Below are positions 35,717 to 47,319 of a DNA stretch of 64,000 nucleotides, in pieces; the stretch's first letter is position 1; each line of letters opens with the position of its first letter. The notes under the pieces were generated by a model, which worked only from the letters and a program-made list of their open reading frames with translations, ran no database searches and was not told the origin of the DNA. This DNA comes from Micropterus salmoides (lineage: Eukaryota > Chordata > Actinopteri > Centrarchiformes > Centrarchidae): assembly GCF_014851395.1 (NCBI RefSeq), contig NW_024040374.1, positions 24,446,772-24,510,771 of the forward strand, given 5' to 3'. The position numbers and the translations under genes are program-made.

Positions 35717-37254
35717 CACTGCTCAAAAAATAAAGGGAACACTAAAATAACACATCCTAGATCTGAGTGAATGAAATAATCTCATTAAATACTCCTTTCT
35801 TTACATAATTGAATGTGCTGACAACAAAATCATACAAAAATTATCAATGGAAATCAATTTGATCAACCCATGGAGGTCTGGATTTGGAGTCACACTCAAA
35901 ATCAAAGTGGAAAACCACACTACAGGCCGATCCAACTTTGATGTAATGTCCTTAAAACTAGTCAAAATGAGGCTCAGTAGTGTGTGTGGCATCCACGTTC
36001 CTGTATGACCTCCTACAACGCCTGGGCATGCACCTGATGAGGTGGCGGATGGTCTCCTGAGTGATCTCCTCCCAGACCCGGACTAAAGCATCCGCCAACT
36101 CCTGGACAGTCTGTGGTGCAACGTGGCGTTGGTGGATGGAGCGAGACATGATGTCCCAGATGTGCTCAATTGGATTCAGGTCTGGGGAACGGGCGGGCCA
36201 GTCCATTGCATCAATGCCTTCCTCTTGCAGGAACTGCTGACACACTCCAGCCACATGAGGTCTAGCATTGTGTTGCATTAGGAGGAACCCAGGGCCAACT
36301 GCACCAGCATATGGTCTCACAAGGGGTCTGAGGATCTCATCTCGGTACCTAGTGGCAGTCAGGCTACCTCTGGTGAGCACATGGAGGGCTGTGCGGCCCC
36401 CCAAAGAAATGCCACCCCACACCATTACTGACCCACTGCCAAACCGGTCATGCTGGAGGATGTTGCGGGCAGCAGAACGTTCTCCACGGCGTCTCCAGAC
36501 TCTGTCACGTCTGTCACATGTGCTCATTGTGAACCTGCTGTCATCTGTGAAGAGCACAGGGCGCCAGTGGCGAATTTGCCAATCTTGGTGTTCTCTGGCA
36601 AATGCCAAACATCCTGCACGGTGTTGGGCTGTAAGCACAACCCCCACCTGTGGACGTCGGGCCCTCATACCACCCTCATGGAGTCTGTTTCTGACCATTT
36701 GAGCAGACACATGCACATTTGTGGCCTGCTGGAGGTCATTTTGCAGGGCTCTGGCAGTGCTCCTCCTGCTCCTCCTTGCACAAAGGCGGAGGTAGTGGTC
36801 CTGCTGCTGGGTTGTTGCCCTCCTACAGCCTCCTCCACGTCTCCTGATGTACTGGCCTGTCTCCTGGTAGCGCCTCCATGCTCTGGACACTACGCTGACA
36901 GACACAGCAAACCTTCTTGCCACAGCTCACATTGATGTGCCATCCTGGATGAGCTGCACTACCTGAGCCACTTGTGTGGGTTGTAGACTCCGTCTCATGC
37001 TACCACTAGAGTGAAAGCACCGCCAGCATTCAAAAGTGACCAAAACATCAGCCAGGAAGCATAGGAACTGAGAAGTGGTCTGTGGTCACCACCTGCAGAA
37101 CCACTCCTTTATTGGGGGTGTCTTGCTAATTGCCTATTCCTTTTGCACAACAGCATGTGAAATTGATTGTCAATCAGTGTTGCTTCCTAAGTGGACAGTT
37201 TGATTTCATAGGAGTGTGAATGATCTGGTGTTCCCTTCATTTTTTTGAGCAGTG
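35717..37254 (-). mobile_element. complete Tc1/mariner-type transposon
   Basis: Both terminal inverted repeats are present. The left begins CACTGCTCAAAAAATAAAGG (35717) and the right, read from the other strand, begins CACTGCTCAAAAAAATGAAG (37254). TA flanks both sides (35715-35716 and 37255-37256). Total about 1,538 bp with one long transposase frame on the minus strand. The structure is complete but the enzyme is disabled at two positions (see the transposase entry). Confidence 0.96.
35958..36998 (-). pseudogene. Tc1/mariner DD34E-type transposase, two disabling changes
   Basis: The enzyme excises and reinserts the element between its ends, acting in the nucleus. The natural start is the ATG at 36998-36996 (MRRSLQPTQVAQVVQLIQDG...). 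The 24th codon is TGA, where the usual reading would be CGA (Arg), so translation stops in the N-terminal DNA-binding domain. Beyond it the frame is open for 321 codons to the natural stop at 35958. It shows helix-turn-helix sequence (ARRFAVSVSVVSRAWRRYQE), the first catalytic Asp (VLFTDDSRF), WGGIS and SPDLNPIEHIWD with the catalytic Glu. The second catalytic Asp is replaced: MQHNARPH instead of the family's MQDNARPH, a CAC codon at 36272-36270. Length is about 346 codons, normal for the family. No other break is visible, so the copy is young. The strand opposite carries two shadow frames. Confidence 0.94.
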
Positions 37255-39189
37255 TATTTTGGGTTAGGAAGCTTATTTGTGCCATTCCTGGTCATTTTTT
37301 TCTTTACTAACCTCCTAGCTCATCATATTCTCATTCTTTGGAAGCAAATAAATTAATCTCTGGTAACATTGTGTATCGCATCTCCCACGCTAAACCTCCA
37401 GTCTTGATTGTATATCCTTAAAGTAAATGATCTAGTAGATACAAACGAATAAAATGGTGCATATTCCCAGCCTTCCCATAGTTTTTTTTAAAGCAAGTTA
37501 TTGTTTCTTTGCACTTGGGCACCTGGCCCAAAAAAAGCACTATACCATGCACTTTAATTATATTCCTGTTCAGGTAGATCTGTTTGTACTTCTCAACCCG
37601 TCACCAGCCACAAACCGAGGTAAAGTTGGATCAGAGACTTTGAGGACAGGAGCTACTTGGGAAACAGTGCACTGAGATCACCCCGAGGCTGGAGCTGTCC
37701 GTGCTGCTACATCTCATAGGCTGTGCATGTACTTGTGTTTGATGCGGCTGCATTATACTGAAAACTTTAGGTTACTTGCTGGTGTTGAATACATATTCAC
37801 AGATGTCCTGATGCTGCTGTGTTTTCATGTTTTCTGTCCTGCAGCTCTTTCGCTGTGTATCTTCACAGAGTGACTTTGAACTGCTTCCTCCTGTTGTGTA
37901 CTCCTACTGGCAGACCTTAGGTCAGGCCTGCTGTCTGGTTCAGATTGGAGGCAGCTTTAGCTTTCACTCTGTTTTGCAGCTCTGTCCTGCAGTGTCCTTT
38001 GTCACTGGTCTGCAGTGCATGTCTACTGTAGTATTCCAGTCTATCTGCCTGTCCTCTGGTTCATACTGTCTCCTTCCCACACACACTCTGAATGCCCTCC
38101 TCATCCTCCAGCCGTTCTCTCTCTGTCTCCTCTTTGTCTTCTCCCACTCCTCTCTGTCTGTCCTACTGTAAGCGTCTAAGATGAGGACATTAGACTGTCC
38201 CCTACCTCCTTGCTTTCTCCTCCCTCTTTCCTTCTGCAGATGAATATGATGCCTTGACTGCAGCGTGCCAGTAGCGGTCTGTGTGAACTGTACAAGCTTA
38301 AGACTTATTGTATGTGAGGGTCTTATCTTAGTTATTAGTTTATCTCCATGACTATCTGGGCTTCATAGCTCTACTGCCTCTCTATCACCCCTCTGCATAT
38401 TAATCCATCTGCTCCCTGTTCACCAGCTCTATCTGACAAAAGCTCATAGATAGTCTAAAGGCCATAGATAAGGCTGACATGCTCTCGTCTCCCTTCACAC
38501 TAATTGAATTGACATGAATTGCTCTGCATCAAAATCAGACTCAACCCCTTTTGACATTTGCTTTGTTTCGTTTTTTCACCCCCATACTGTTCAGCCATTG
38601 GCTCTGTATGCAGATACTACTGGTTAGTACACCATGATTGACAGCGAGAGTAATATGAGTTTCTATGTGTGCGTGTGTGTGTGCCTATGTGCCACATTGG
38701 GTAATGTTAATGTGTAGTGGGTGAGCCCTCTTGAGCAGTGAAATCGGCTTATTTCCAACAGCCTCTAAAAACACCTCAGAGGTGCGCTAATGAAAGAGCA
38801 GAAAAGGAGGGATGAACACTCCTCTAATCCTAATTTGCGTCTGCTGCTGCTGGCCTCCACCCCCACAGTCTCTTTCTTTCTAGCTCTCATTTCCCCTCAG
38901 AGTTGGTCAGATATCAAATTCATATGAGCGACAATCATGTAGAAATACAAATTTTACATGCAAATGGGTTTGGAAATACTAATGGTTTATTTTTTACAAA
39001 TCTTTTCCTGTTAAATGACTAATGTAAGCTGTGAATCTGGCTGTGTGCCCTGGTATTGTGACTTACGATTAAACAGTATTTGGTGACATTAGACTGGCCT
39101 TTTTGTGTACACCAGGGGGTGTATTTGGATTGACTTCTGCACCAGTTCTAAAACCGATACCATCTCTTCACTGGAATTTTACTCTTGAT

Positions 39190-39231
<42 letters not shown>
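39190..39231. repeat. (GA)n microsatellite
   Basis: 42 bp of GA with one AA interruption. Confidence 0.95.
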
Positions 39232-41417
39232 CTGTGGGGGTTGAACCATAGTGTTGCATTGTGAGCTTTGGGGCAAGCTTATATTTAATAGCTGCACTGG
39301 GGCTAAATGAGCTGAATTAATAGGGTCTGCTCTGAACACTTACATGCCTGCTAAACATACATGCGTGTGTGGGTGTATGCATTTGTGTGTCGCTATTAAT
39401 TGGGTCATCTTTCAACCATTTCATGCCCTCTTAGCCTAGACTGGGCGGATGTGGGTTTGTAGGTTACGATTTTTAATGTCACGGACGTACAAGTGTTTTA
39501 AAGAATTTTGGAGCATTATGCTTCTAAATCCATGAGTGTATTGTTGGTAGAATATTGATATTTTTGCTGTGAAAATGTCTTTAAACAGAAGTTTTTTAAT
39601 TTTTTTTGTCTGTCTTCCCTCTTTACTTATCAGAATTTTTGCAGACACATGCAGAATTTCAATCACGCCTCACACATGTCTCCCTTGGTGATAGTGTGTG
39701 TGCACCAGGCTAAATGTTGGCTTAGAATTAAAGGGTCATTCCCCAGTGTGTTTATTGAAGCAGTCTGGTGAAGGATCACTACAAGGAGAATATGGTCCAC
39801 AACCCCCATCACCATACTTACTTCCCTCGTTCTTCTCTCTGCCCCAGCTCATTAACCCCCCCATCTTCGCATATACCAAGTCCTTCCCTTCTCCACAAAC
39901 TGGTATCAGTATACATCGCTCATCTGTCATCAAGAATCTTCTGCCCTTCCCCCTACTCTGGGCTGGATTGGTTCAGACCAAGTCTGCCTCAGCGGGGGAC
40001 TGACTCCCTACAAATAAGGCCAACCATTCTGACATGAAAGGGTACAGCTTCGGAGGAACAAAGAGTGCTGTGTGTGTATGCCTTTGTGTGTATATGTATG
40101 TGCAAATATAATGTGCGTCTGCTTGTGGTGTCTGCTTGCTTGTGTCTCAGCGGACTTGTTTCACAGGAAGAGGCATAGTGTGTACTTAATGTGCAGACAT
40201 TTGTGAGAATCCGCGAGGACCTTATGCATCCTCATCATCTTTGGCCTAGCATGACCACTTCAGGAATGTTTTATTTGAGAGCCTGGGAGAAAGAGACAGG
40301 AAGATAAAACAGAGTTTTGGCAGAAAGGAGGATCGGTGTGAGTTGCGAGAGACTTAGAAGAGGAACTCTGCCCCCCCCTTTTGTCTCTGTTTCTATCTGT
40401 CTCCTACTATCTGGGCCTCTGTCGGTCTTTTCCTACTTCTTTCTCTCTTTTTCTGACTCTGATGGTGTTGCCTCTAGGGTCAGGATTGGGCAGCATGTTT
40501 TCAGACAGATTATCTAGACAGTGAGAGGGCTGTGTTCAAACAGAGGGTCATCCAGACTGTCTCGTTCTATCCACAGGCAACACACACACAGAACCATGGT
40601 GACTCACTTTGTCTCACAGTAGGACATCCTCTTGATAATAACTGAACTTAGGCCTCCATCCTGCACCTGAATGCACAGGAAACTGCAAAAATACCACTGC
40701 CAGGTTGTGGGTAGCTCATAGGATGTTCATCCTCACAGACACATACACACACGCACATACACTACGTGTTGTGCAGGATATTGTACAAGTGTTTCCTCAG
40801 CAATATATTATCTGATTAGGTTAAATTAATGAGACCCAGTGGAATGGTAAAACTCCTCTTTTGCATCCTTCCTTCTAGTTATCTCACCATCCCTCCATCT
40901 CTTCCTTTCACACTCACTTCACCCTACAGCTCCCTGCACCCCTAATTTTATTCCTTTTTTCAGTGCTCCCCCCCCTCCTACCCCCTCGCGATTCATTTAC
41001 ACCTCTGCGCTTGTTTCTTGTTCTCTATTCACGTAGGATATCTGTGGTGATGTTGACCATTTTACTTCTTAAATTAGACAACCATGCTTACACGTTCCGA
41101 AGCAAAAGGTGCTCAACTGATTGCTACACACACATATGCACGTAGACAACAAACATACTATGTATGCATGAGTGCACACAAGCATTTCCAACTGACGGTT
41201 CACATGGTGCAGCATTTTTGATGTTCCAATAAGTTGTATTTAATGTGCACATACAATATATTGTGTGATTAAATCCTGCTCCATATGTGTGAAAGCGAGG
41301 AGATGCTGGTAGAACCTGGCATTAAAAGAGGAGTCAAGAGATTCCCTCATCCCACTGTCTGCTTTTCTTATTAAACCCACACTGCTTGTAGGACTCTTCT
41401 CACACAGACAGTGTGAA

Positions 41418-41418
<1 letters not shown>

Positions 41419-41473
<55 letters not shown>
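41419..41473. repeat. (GT)n microsatellite
   Basis: About 55 bp of GT. Confidence 0.97.
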
Positions 41474-41479
<6 letters not shown>

Positions 41480-41605
41480 CAAATCTTCTGTGATACTGGA
41501 GTTGTTTATTTCATGATGCAAAATATACTTCATTATGAGTGACACCATGAACATGAGGACAGAGAAGGAAAGATTTTGATTGTGTTAATGTGAGTGTGTG
41601 TGCGT

Positions 41606-41608
<3 letters not shown>

Positions 41609-41644
<36 letters not shown>
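41609..41644. repeat. (GT)n microsatellite
   Basis: About 36 bp of GT, 135 bp after the previous tract. Confidence 0.95.
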
Positions 41645-41647
<3 letters not shown>

Positions 41648-42027
41648 TCATAGTGCCTTGGGGCTGCTTCTTGTGATGTTTAAGCAGAGTTTCATGTCTC
41701 CCCTCATTAAACCAAAAGGAACAGATCTTTTTGAAGAATTATTGGTGTGAGCAAGAGCATGTGTGCTTTTTTTTGAGGAGGTGGAGGGCTGTCATTGGCT
41801 CACTTTTAACAACCAAATCACAAAGATCACAAATCACAGGGCAAAGTGCTTGGTCATATGGTCAATGACAATGAGGGGCCATCCAAGAGCACCTGCTATT
41901 TTCAACCCAAAAGGGTTGGATGAAGTGGAATACAAGTTGGCAGGTATGGTGATCAATTGTTATCCTCTCAGCTAGTCACATTACTCAACTCATACAACAA
42001 TTTTAAACAGCTGTGCCAGTTTCTAAA

Positions 42028-42545
42028 AGATGGTTTTGCCATCTGTGTGTGAGTGCGTGTGAATGTTAATTTCTGTTTCTGATGAGCAGTTGGCCACTTA
42101 GGCTACAGCCACACTATTATGTTTTCGTTTTAAAACACAGACCTACATTTGCACCTCCCGTCCAGACTAAAACAGAGGACTTTGACAGAATTTATGTTTT
42201 GGTATTTTTATTAAGATATTTTGTACTGCGAATAGTACTTATACACTTGTGCTCTGCATTACTTTCCGCCGCCACACTCGCTTTGTACGCCCGTATTACC
42301 TTCAGTAACAATTCCACCTTGTTGTTGGTCAATCGTCTGTTGTACTGTCTTCTTTGGCCAAATGCAACTGCAGAGTAGACTATTGGCTTCCTGTTTACAC
42401 CAGCATGCCCAGTTTATGTGAATGGCCTCACTAGATGTGAGTTTTCAGTCTTTTTAATGTAGATGGACATAAATTCTGAAACGCTGGTGTGGACCTTTGC
42501 TATCAATGTTTGAATGTGTGAGTGGGGTGAATAGTGATTGTCGCA
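42028..42545 (+). repeat. SINE fragment split by a MITE
   Basis: The left part (42028-42095) carries GTGTGAATGTTAATTTCTGT and TCTGATGAGCAGTTGGCCAC, matching the middle of the tRNA-derived SINE family whose other copy lies at 433-700. The right part (42500-42545) resumes with ATGTTTGAATGTGTGAGTGG and GGTGAATAGTG, also typical of that family. The DNA between them is a MITE, so the SINE is older here. Tail and head of the SINE are not preserved. Confidence 0.5.
42096..42495 (+). mobile_element. MITE, copy B of the family at 8.6-9.2 kb
   Basis: Left end CAGCCACACTATTATGTTTT, right end GAAACGCTGGTGTGGACC. The ends pair approximately (CCACAC near both tips). Shared sentences with copy A include GACTTTGACAGAATTT / GACAGAGTTTTTGAC, TTGGTATTTTTATTAA and CCTCACTAGATGTGAGTTTTC / CCACTAGATGTGCGTTTTC. 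About 400 bp with no coding frame. Confidence 0.65.
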
Positions 42546-43546
42546 GAAATGATTTTCCTGGTGAGGGATTGAGCAAATATAAGACATAACAATAATAGTA
42601 ATAATAATAATAACATTAAAAGATCATACATAAAACATTAAATGCAAGAGGACACAATTTTCTGCCATAACACAGATCATTTACACTATTATCAATTTTT
42701 GTGTGGGTGTATTTCATATGTTTGTGCACACATTATCTCTTAATCTTTCTTTCAGTGTTTAAAATCTATAAACTATGGTGAAAAGATGGGTCTGCAGAGG
42801 AGAGTCAAATGGAGGAGAGCATCACAGTAGCTTGGAAAGGTTTATGATTTATGGATGTGGGGACACAGAGTTCAGACATCACTGTCAAAATGTTAATAAT
42901 GTCATAACTGTAGCATGAAAAACATATACAATGCAATTATAAGTCATTTGTTTATTTTTAAAATTTGACCACTTGCGTAACTAATTACACAAGTCCATGT
43001 ACAGTGAATGCATTTTAATAATATGCATTTCATTGCTGGAACTGCGCAGTTATGAACCTTCGTTTTGAATCCATACACCTTGTAACGCTGTCTGGATAAT
43101 GCCAAATAAGAAAACATCAAAGCGGTGGTTGTTTTGTAATGAAGCCTCAGCGAGCAGCACTTTTCCTCTCTCTCTGTCCTGACTGCCTTCATTTTTTGTC
43201 CACCCCTATCAAAGTGTTGGGCAGATGGTGATTCCTCTGGAGAGAGATGGACAGAGTGCAAAGGATAAAAGGAAGTGAAGAGAGTAGGAAATGTAGGGAT
43301 GGAATGAGACACTCAATCCCTTTGTACTTCTCTATAATAACAAGCTGTCAGTTGTTTCTGAGGACGACAAACTGTTGTTGACACTGCTGGAAAGAAGCCG
43401 CGAAGCTTATGCCAGATCATTGTAGACACAGCTAGACAAGAACGGTGCATGCAGTTTGTTTCCTACAAAAACCAAAAACCAATTCTGTTCTTATCAAAAT
43501 AGATTCAATGGTAAACATAATCACATTTGCACTGCTGTACATATTG
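42546..43546. other. no gene seen
   Basis: AT-rich; short AAT-type run at 42590-42615. The 122-residue minus-strand frame at 42944-43312 has no recognised domain. Confidence 0.55.
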
Positions 43547-43817
43547 TATAGTTCCCCTTCGAGGGAACTCAAACTGCGTCGGTTACGACACTATGGGAAC
43601 GCCTCTAGGCGTAGCAAGTCTGAACGTGAATGAAATCACTCCAATCCTATTGGTTTGTTGCTAGAACGGTAAGGTGTGACGGAATAACTGGAGGAGTATA
43701 AAGCACACCTGTACACACTCATCATTAGCTTTTTTCTATTCAGCAGGCGCTCTGTTGTTTGAAGAAAGCTCCAGTCCTACAAGCAGTGTGTCTTACCTAA
43801 AGAAGAAGTCTACCAGC

Positions 43818-44545
43818 ATGTCCGGCAACCAGAAGAACAGAAGGTGTGTTTTTCCTTGCCCTCGGTACATCATGGATGGAGATTCTCATGAGATGTGTGT
43901 CTCATGTTTGGGGATGGAGCACGCCCGGGCAGCTCTCGAGGGGGCTGCCTGCGGCCATTGCGAAGCCCTTTCCATGCGGGTACTGAGGTCCCGCATGGCT
44001 CTCTTTTCCGAGGATGGCCGGATGTGTTCTCCCTGTGGAGAAGGCCCTGCGGCCGCTGAGGCGGCCCGGCGGCTTCACTCATGGGGTTCACAGCGTGATC
44101 TGTCGGAGGATTTCGGGACTGCTGAGGCTTTTTCCCGACCTTCATCCGCTGGCTCCGACGCTTCCTTTCCTCGTTCAGGAGCCCATTTCTCGGCTTCTCC
44201 CGCTTGCGGTTTGGATCCGTAGACGCTGCAGCAATCTGACTCCGAGGAGGTGGACGTGCTAAGCATAGTGGTGATGTGACGATGACTTCCGGGTGTCGGG
44301 GCGGCGTCATCAGGGGGCGCCTGACTATGACGAGTTGCTGGAGGTGGTGACTAGAGCCGTGGCTAAGCTCAACATCAACTGGCCACAGGAGGAGCAGACA
44401 CCACAGGCTAGTGGTAAGCTTGATGAAAGGTTTCTTAAGCACCACACGCCACCTCCACGCCGGTCTCTGCTATTCTTTCCTGATTTACATGATGAACTGA
44501 GTAATCATGGGGCAGACCCTTCTCTACACGTCTTTCCACACCCCT
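43818..44545 (+). pseudogene. DIRS Gag-like protein, broken
   Basis: Starts at the ATG at 43818 (MSGNQKNRRCVFPCPRYIMD) and shows two CxxC pairs (CVSCLG and CGHCEAL), consistent with the zinc-knuckle-like N-terminus of DIRS Gag proteins. The frame stops at 44220-44222. The expected continuation resumes in another frame from about 44315 (YDELLEVVTRAVAKLNINWP, then FLKHHTPPPRRSLLFFPDLH) and breaks again after DELSN near 44505. A last Gag piece, MPRVEDALASYLSPQL then SSLEKPALP, lies in a further frame at 44598-44674. The promoter-like lead (43690-43740) contains TATAAAGCACACC. The larger frame at 43755 begins upstream of a likelier Met at 43818. Role: packaging of element RNA. Confidence 0.75.
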
Positions 44546-44674
44546 ATCACTGAACTACAGTAATGTGATGGGGGTTAGGGACTATGGTTATGGGAGGATG
44601 CCTCGGGTGGAGGATGCGCTTGCAAGCTATCTGTCACCTCAACTTGCGTCCTCCCTGGAGAAGCCGGCGTTACC

Positions 44675-45600
44675 CTGCATCAGTCCGAGTGGCATATCAA
44701 CTGTCTCGAGATGTTGGCGGTGTTCCAGGCTCTAAGGAGTTTCCTGCCCGATCTCCAAGGCCACCATGTCCTGGTTCGTTCCGACAACACTGCGGTGGTG
44801 GCCTATCTGAATCACCAGGGCGGTCTGCGCTCGCGCCCTCTGTACAGACTGGCGCGTCAGATCCTCCTGTGGTCCCAGCAGAGGTTACTATCGCTCAGGG
44901 CGATGTATCTCCCGGGGACGCAGAATCAGGGAGCAGACCTGCTGTCGAGGCAGGGGCTGAGGCGAATGGAGACTTCACCCCGAAGTGGTGGAGCTCTTGT
45001 GCGGAGAGTTCGGCCCCATAGACGTGGATCTGTTTGCGTCTCAAGAGACTACGCACTGCCCGCTATGGTTTTCTCTCGTTCCTCCAGCCCCGTTGGGCTG
45101 GCCAAGGCTACGTCTGTACGCTTTTCCCCCAGCGGGTCTGCCAGGACAATGTCGGCCTACTGCTCGTAGCCCCGTTCTGGCCAACCCGGGTGTGGTTCTC
45201 GGACATCATGTCTGCTGTGACCGTCCAGGAGCGACCTGCTGAGGAGAGACCTGCTGTCCCAGGCGCAGGGCCGGGTTCTTCACCCTTGCCCCGCCGTATG
45301 GCGACTGTGGGTCTGGCCCCTGAGGGGGCACAGTATCTAGAGGCGGGTCTAACAGCCGGAGCAGTCGAGACCCTCCTCAGCTCCAGGGCCGGGCAGGGAT
45401 GCAGGGATGGCAGGGATGTACGGCCTGAAGTGGAGTGTTTTCTCCACTTGGTGTAGGGAGCAGTCGGTGGACCCTGTTACCTGCCCAGTGGTTCAGGTGC
45501 TTGAGTTCCTCCAGGACCGGTTCTCTGCTGGTCTTTCCCCTTCCACCCTCAAGGTGTACGTGGCAGCTATTTCATCTTTCCACACCCCTCTGAGGGAATC
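44675..45600 (+). pseudogene. DIRS RNase H and tyrosine recombinase N-terminal part
   Basis: The RNase H region is read from about 44690 in the frame of 44711: HINCLEMLAVFQALRSFLPD, VRSDNTAVVAYLNHQGG, RLARQILLW and GADLLSR. These hold the expected acidic residues (Glu in LEML, Asp in RSDNT, Asp in GADLL). After RQGLRRME the frame shifts. ELLCGEFGPIDVDLFASQET and LWFSL appear in the frame of 44985, and VGLLLVAPFWPTRVWFSDIM in the frame of 45034. A last piece, GMYGLKWSVFSTWCREQSVD then LEFLQDRFSAGLSPSTLKVY and VAAISSFHTPL (frame of 45407), is the SAM-like N-terminal domain of the tyrosine recombinase. The catalytic part with the Arg-His-Arg-Tyr residues is absent. RNase H would remove RNA from RNA/DNA hybrids; the recombinase would integrate circular DNA. 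At least three frame breaks are visible. Confidence 0.87.
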
Positions 45601-46573
45601 TAATCTAAACCACCACAAAAATGACAATTACCAACAAAAAACACTATATAGACACGTTTTAAAAAACATAATTCAAAAAGTAACATTTGTATTTCAAACA
45701 AACTAAAAACTTATTAGCAATTTTTACTACCTTCACCGTCATGCATCATGGGAATTCTGAGGCTACTCCCAAAGGGAGCATTTCAGAATAAGAGCGTTTT
45801 ACCTGCCTGATTTTGCTGACATGTTTAGATTTTGTTGATTTGGTGATTAATGCTTGTTTTTTGTGCTTCTACTGTGATTAAGCAATTAATTTGATTCTTT
45901 TTTGTCTATTTTAACTGTGTTTATTGTTGATATACGATTTTGAAAATTGACTGGATTCTATATGCCGTTTCCATGTCTGACTTCCTGCCCGGATTGTCCG
46001 CTCTGTGCTGCTTGACGTGTCTTCCGTCAAAAATACACTGGCTGCATATTCTCTCCAGAGCAGAGAGAAACTTCTGGGACGCACTACAGGTCTTCTGTTG
46101 TGAGCACAAGCATTGACTAGAATGGCTGCGATCAGCTCCGGCAGCCGCAACGCAGATGGACGCAGTGAATCCAGGGTCATGTAAACTTGGTATAAATTAC
46201 TTGGTAGCAGGTGGGCCCCATGATGAAGCCCCACTGTGCTGATAGTCTAGCTCCGCCCCCGGTTTAACTTTATGAGTTTTGTCACTCAAAGAAATGTTTA
46301 TATCCTGTATCTCTACACAATATGAGCACTGTGTTCTACAATATGTAATATCACTCTCGGTGTTAAACCCAAGCCCTTTTCTCATGTTCTGTTACGGCTG
46401 CACAGATTTTTTTGCACAGTGTCCTCCACACTGGAGGTTGGTAAGGTGAGAATCACATCACCACATCTGCTGTACTCAGACTATCACCAGGCAGTTTGTG
46501 ACATGTGCGGAGACACCTGTCTTGGCACTGTGTGTGTACTGAAACTGGTGCACATCTGTGTTCACTGATGTCC

Positions 46574-46646
<73 letters not shown>

Positions 46647-47244
46647 TATACATTGAGGTGAGTTAATTTGAATGCCAGCCAACAAACATTTAATTCTCCC
46701 TGATGCTCCACCTTCACAGTCGATCTGTGAAAGCAGCAAACTCTGTATCATTAGCTGAATACATTTAGTATCCCCTTGTCAGCTTGCCAGCTAAAACACC
46801 TATTAATATTCAAATCCCGCCCTTCATGGAATCAGAGGAGCCAAAGACAGCATAATTTTTAGGGAAAATGCACTGCTGTCCAGATACTATCAGGTCACAC
46901 AAAACAAACTGATTCAGGCACACACCTACATATACAGGCTAAACATGCACGCACACACACACAAACACACACAAACACACACACACACACACACACACTT
47001 ACTGTTACACCCAAAGAGATCTGTGAGTGTATGTTGAGATGATTAAAGGTGTGTGGGTGAGAAATCAAAATACAAAATAGGCTTATGTGTGGTGAAATTG
47101 AATTTTAATTGACAGTAAAGCTCAAGAGATTAATCTGATTTCTGATCTGATTTTACTTACGTGTCTCATTTCAATGGATATCTTGTTAAAGTCCCAAGAT
47201 TGAATTTCCCTTGTGCCAGGGCAACTAAAATCCTGGAGTTGCAG
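45601..47244. other. non-coding stretch with one probable repeat
   Basis: From about 45740 to 46185 the wording (GCATCATGGGAATTCTGAGG, TGACTGGATTCTATATGCCG, AGCAGAGAGAAACTTCTGGG, CGCAGATGGACGCAGTGAAT) resembles an abundant fish repeat that I cannot classify. It includes the 107-residue minus-strand frame there, which has no domain. Also holds (GT)n 46575-46638 and (CA)n 46951-46998. No supported gene. Confidence 0.5.
46575..46638. repeat. (GT)n microsatellite
   Basis: 64 bp of uninterrupted GT, the longest pure dinucleotide run in the plus-strand GT orientation here. Confidence 0.98.
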
Positions 47245-47256
47245 ATGGGTTGGAAA

Positions 47257-47307
47257 CCAACCTCCGTTGGATAACTATGACCTGGATGACTGAGAATCTT
47301 CATAGAC
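47257..47307 (+). mobile_element. solo Penelope-like tail, 51 bp
   Basis: The insert includes TTGGATAACTATGACCTGGA followed by TGACTGAGAATCTTCATAGAC, matching the last 50 bases of the Penelope-like element at 27463-28861. It is flanked by the perfect 12-bp repeat ATGGGTTGGAAA (47245-47256 and 47308-47319), a target-site duplication. This is an extremely 5'-truncated insertion whose borders can be fixed to the base. Confidence 0.92.
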
Positions 47308-47319
47308 ATGGGTTGGAAA

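Larger units (their letters stand above)
37257..42027. other. non-coding stretch, no gene seen
   Basis: Contains (GA)n 39190-39231, (GT)n 41419-41473 and 41609-41644. Open frames are at most 114 codons (37827-38171, pyrimidine-rich) and show no domain. No supported gene. Confidence 0.55.
43547..45600 (+). mobile_element. DIRS1-like retrotransposon with internal deletion
   Basis: DIRS elements use a reverse transcriptase, RNase H and a tyrosine recombinase instead of an integrase. The left end starts TATAGTTCCCCTTCGAGGGA (43547 on) and continues with the inverted-terminal-repeat wording of fish DIRS elements (AACTGCGTCGGTTACG, ACGCCTCTAGGCGT, ATCACTCCAATCCTATTGG). Gag, RNase H and an N-terminal recombinase segment follow. 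The whole reverse transcriptase is missing and the element breaks off at about 45600 inside the recombinase, so the right end is lost. GC content is clearly higher than in the flanks. Confidence 0.9.

Noticed and set aside
36268..36935. 144- and 161-codon plus-strand frames
   Set aside because: Both are shadows antisense to the Tc1-type transposase.
43870..44445. 191-codon minus-strand frame
   Set aside because: Antisense shadow of the GC-rich DIRS Gag region.
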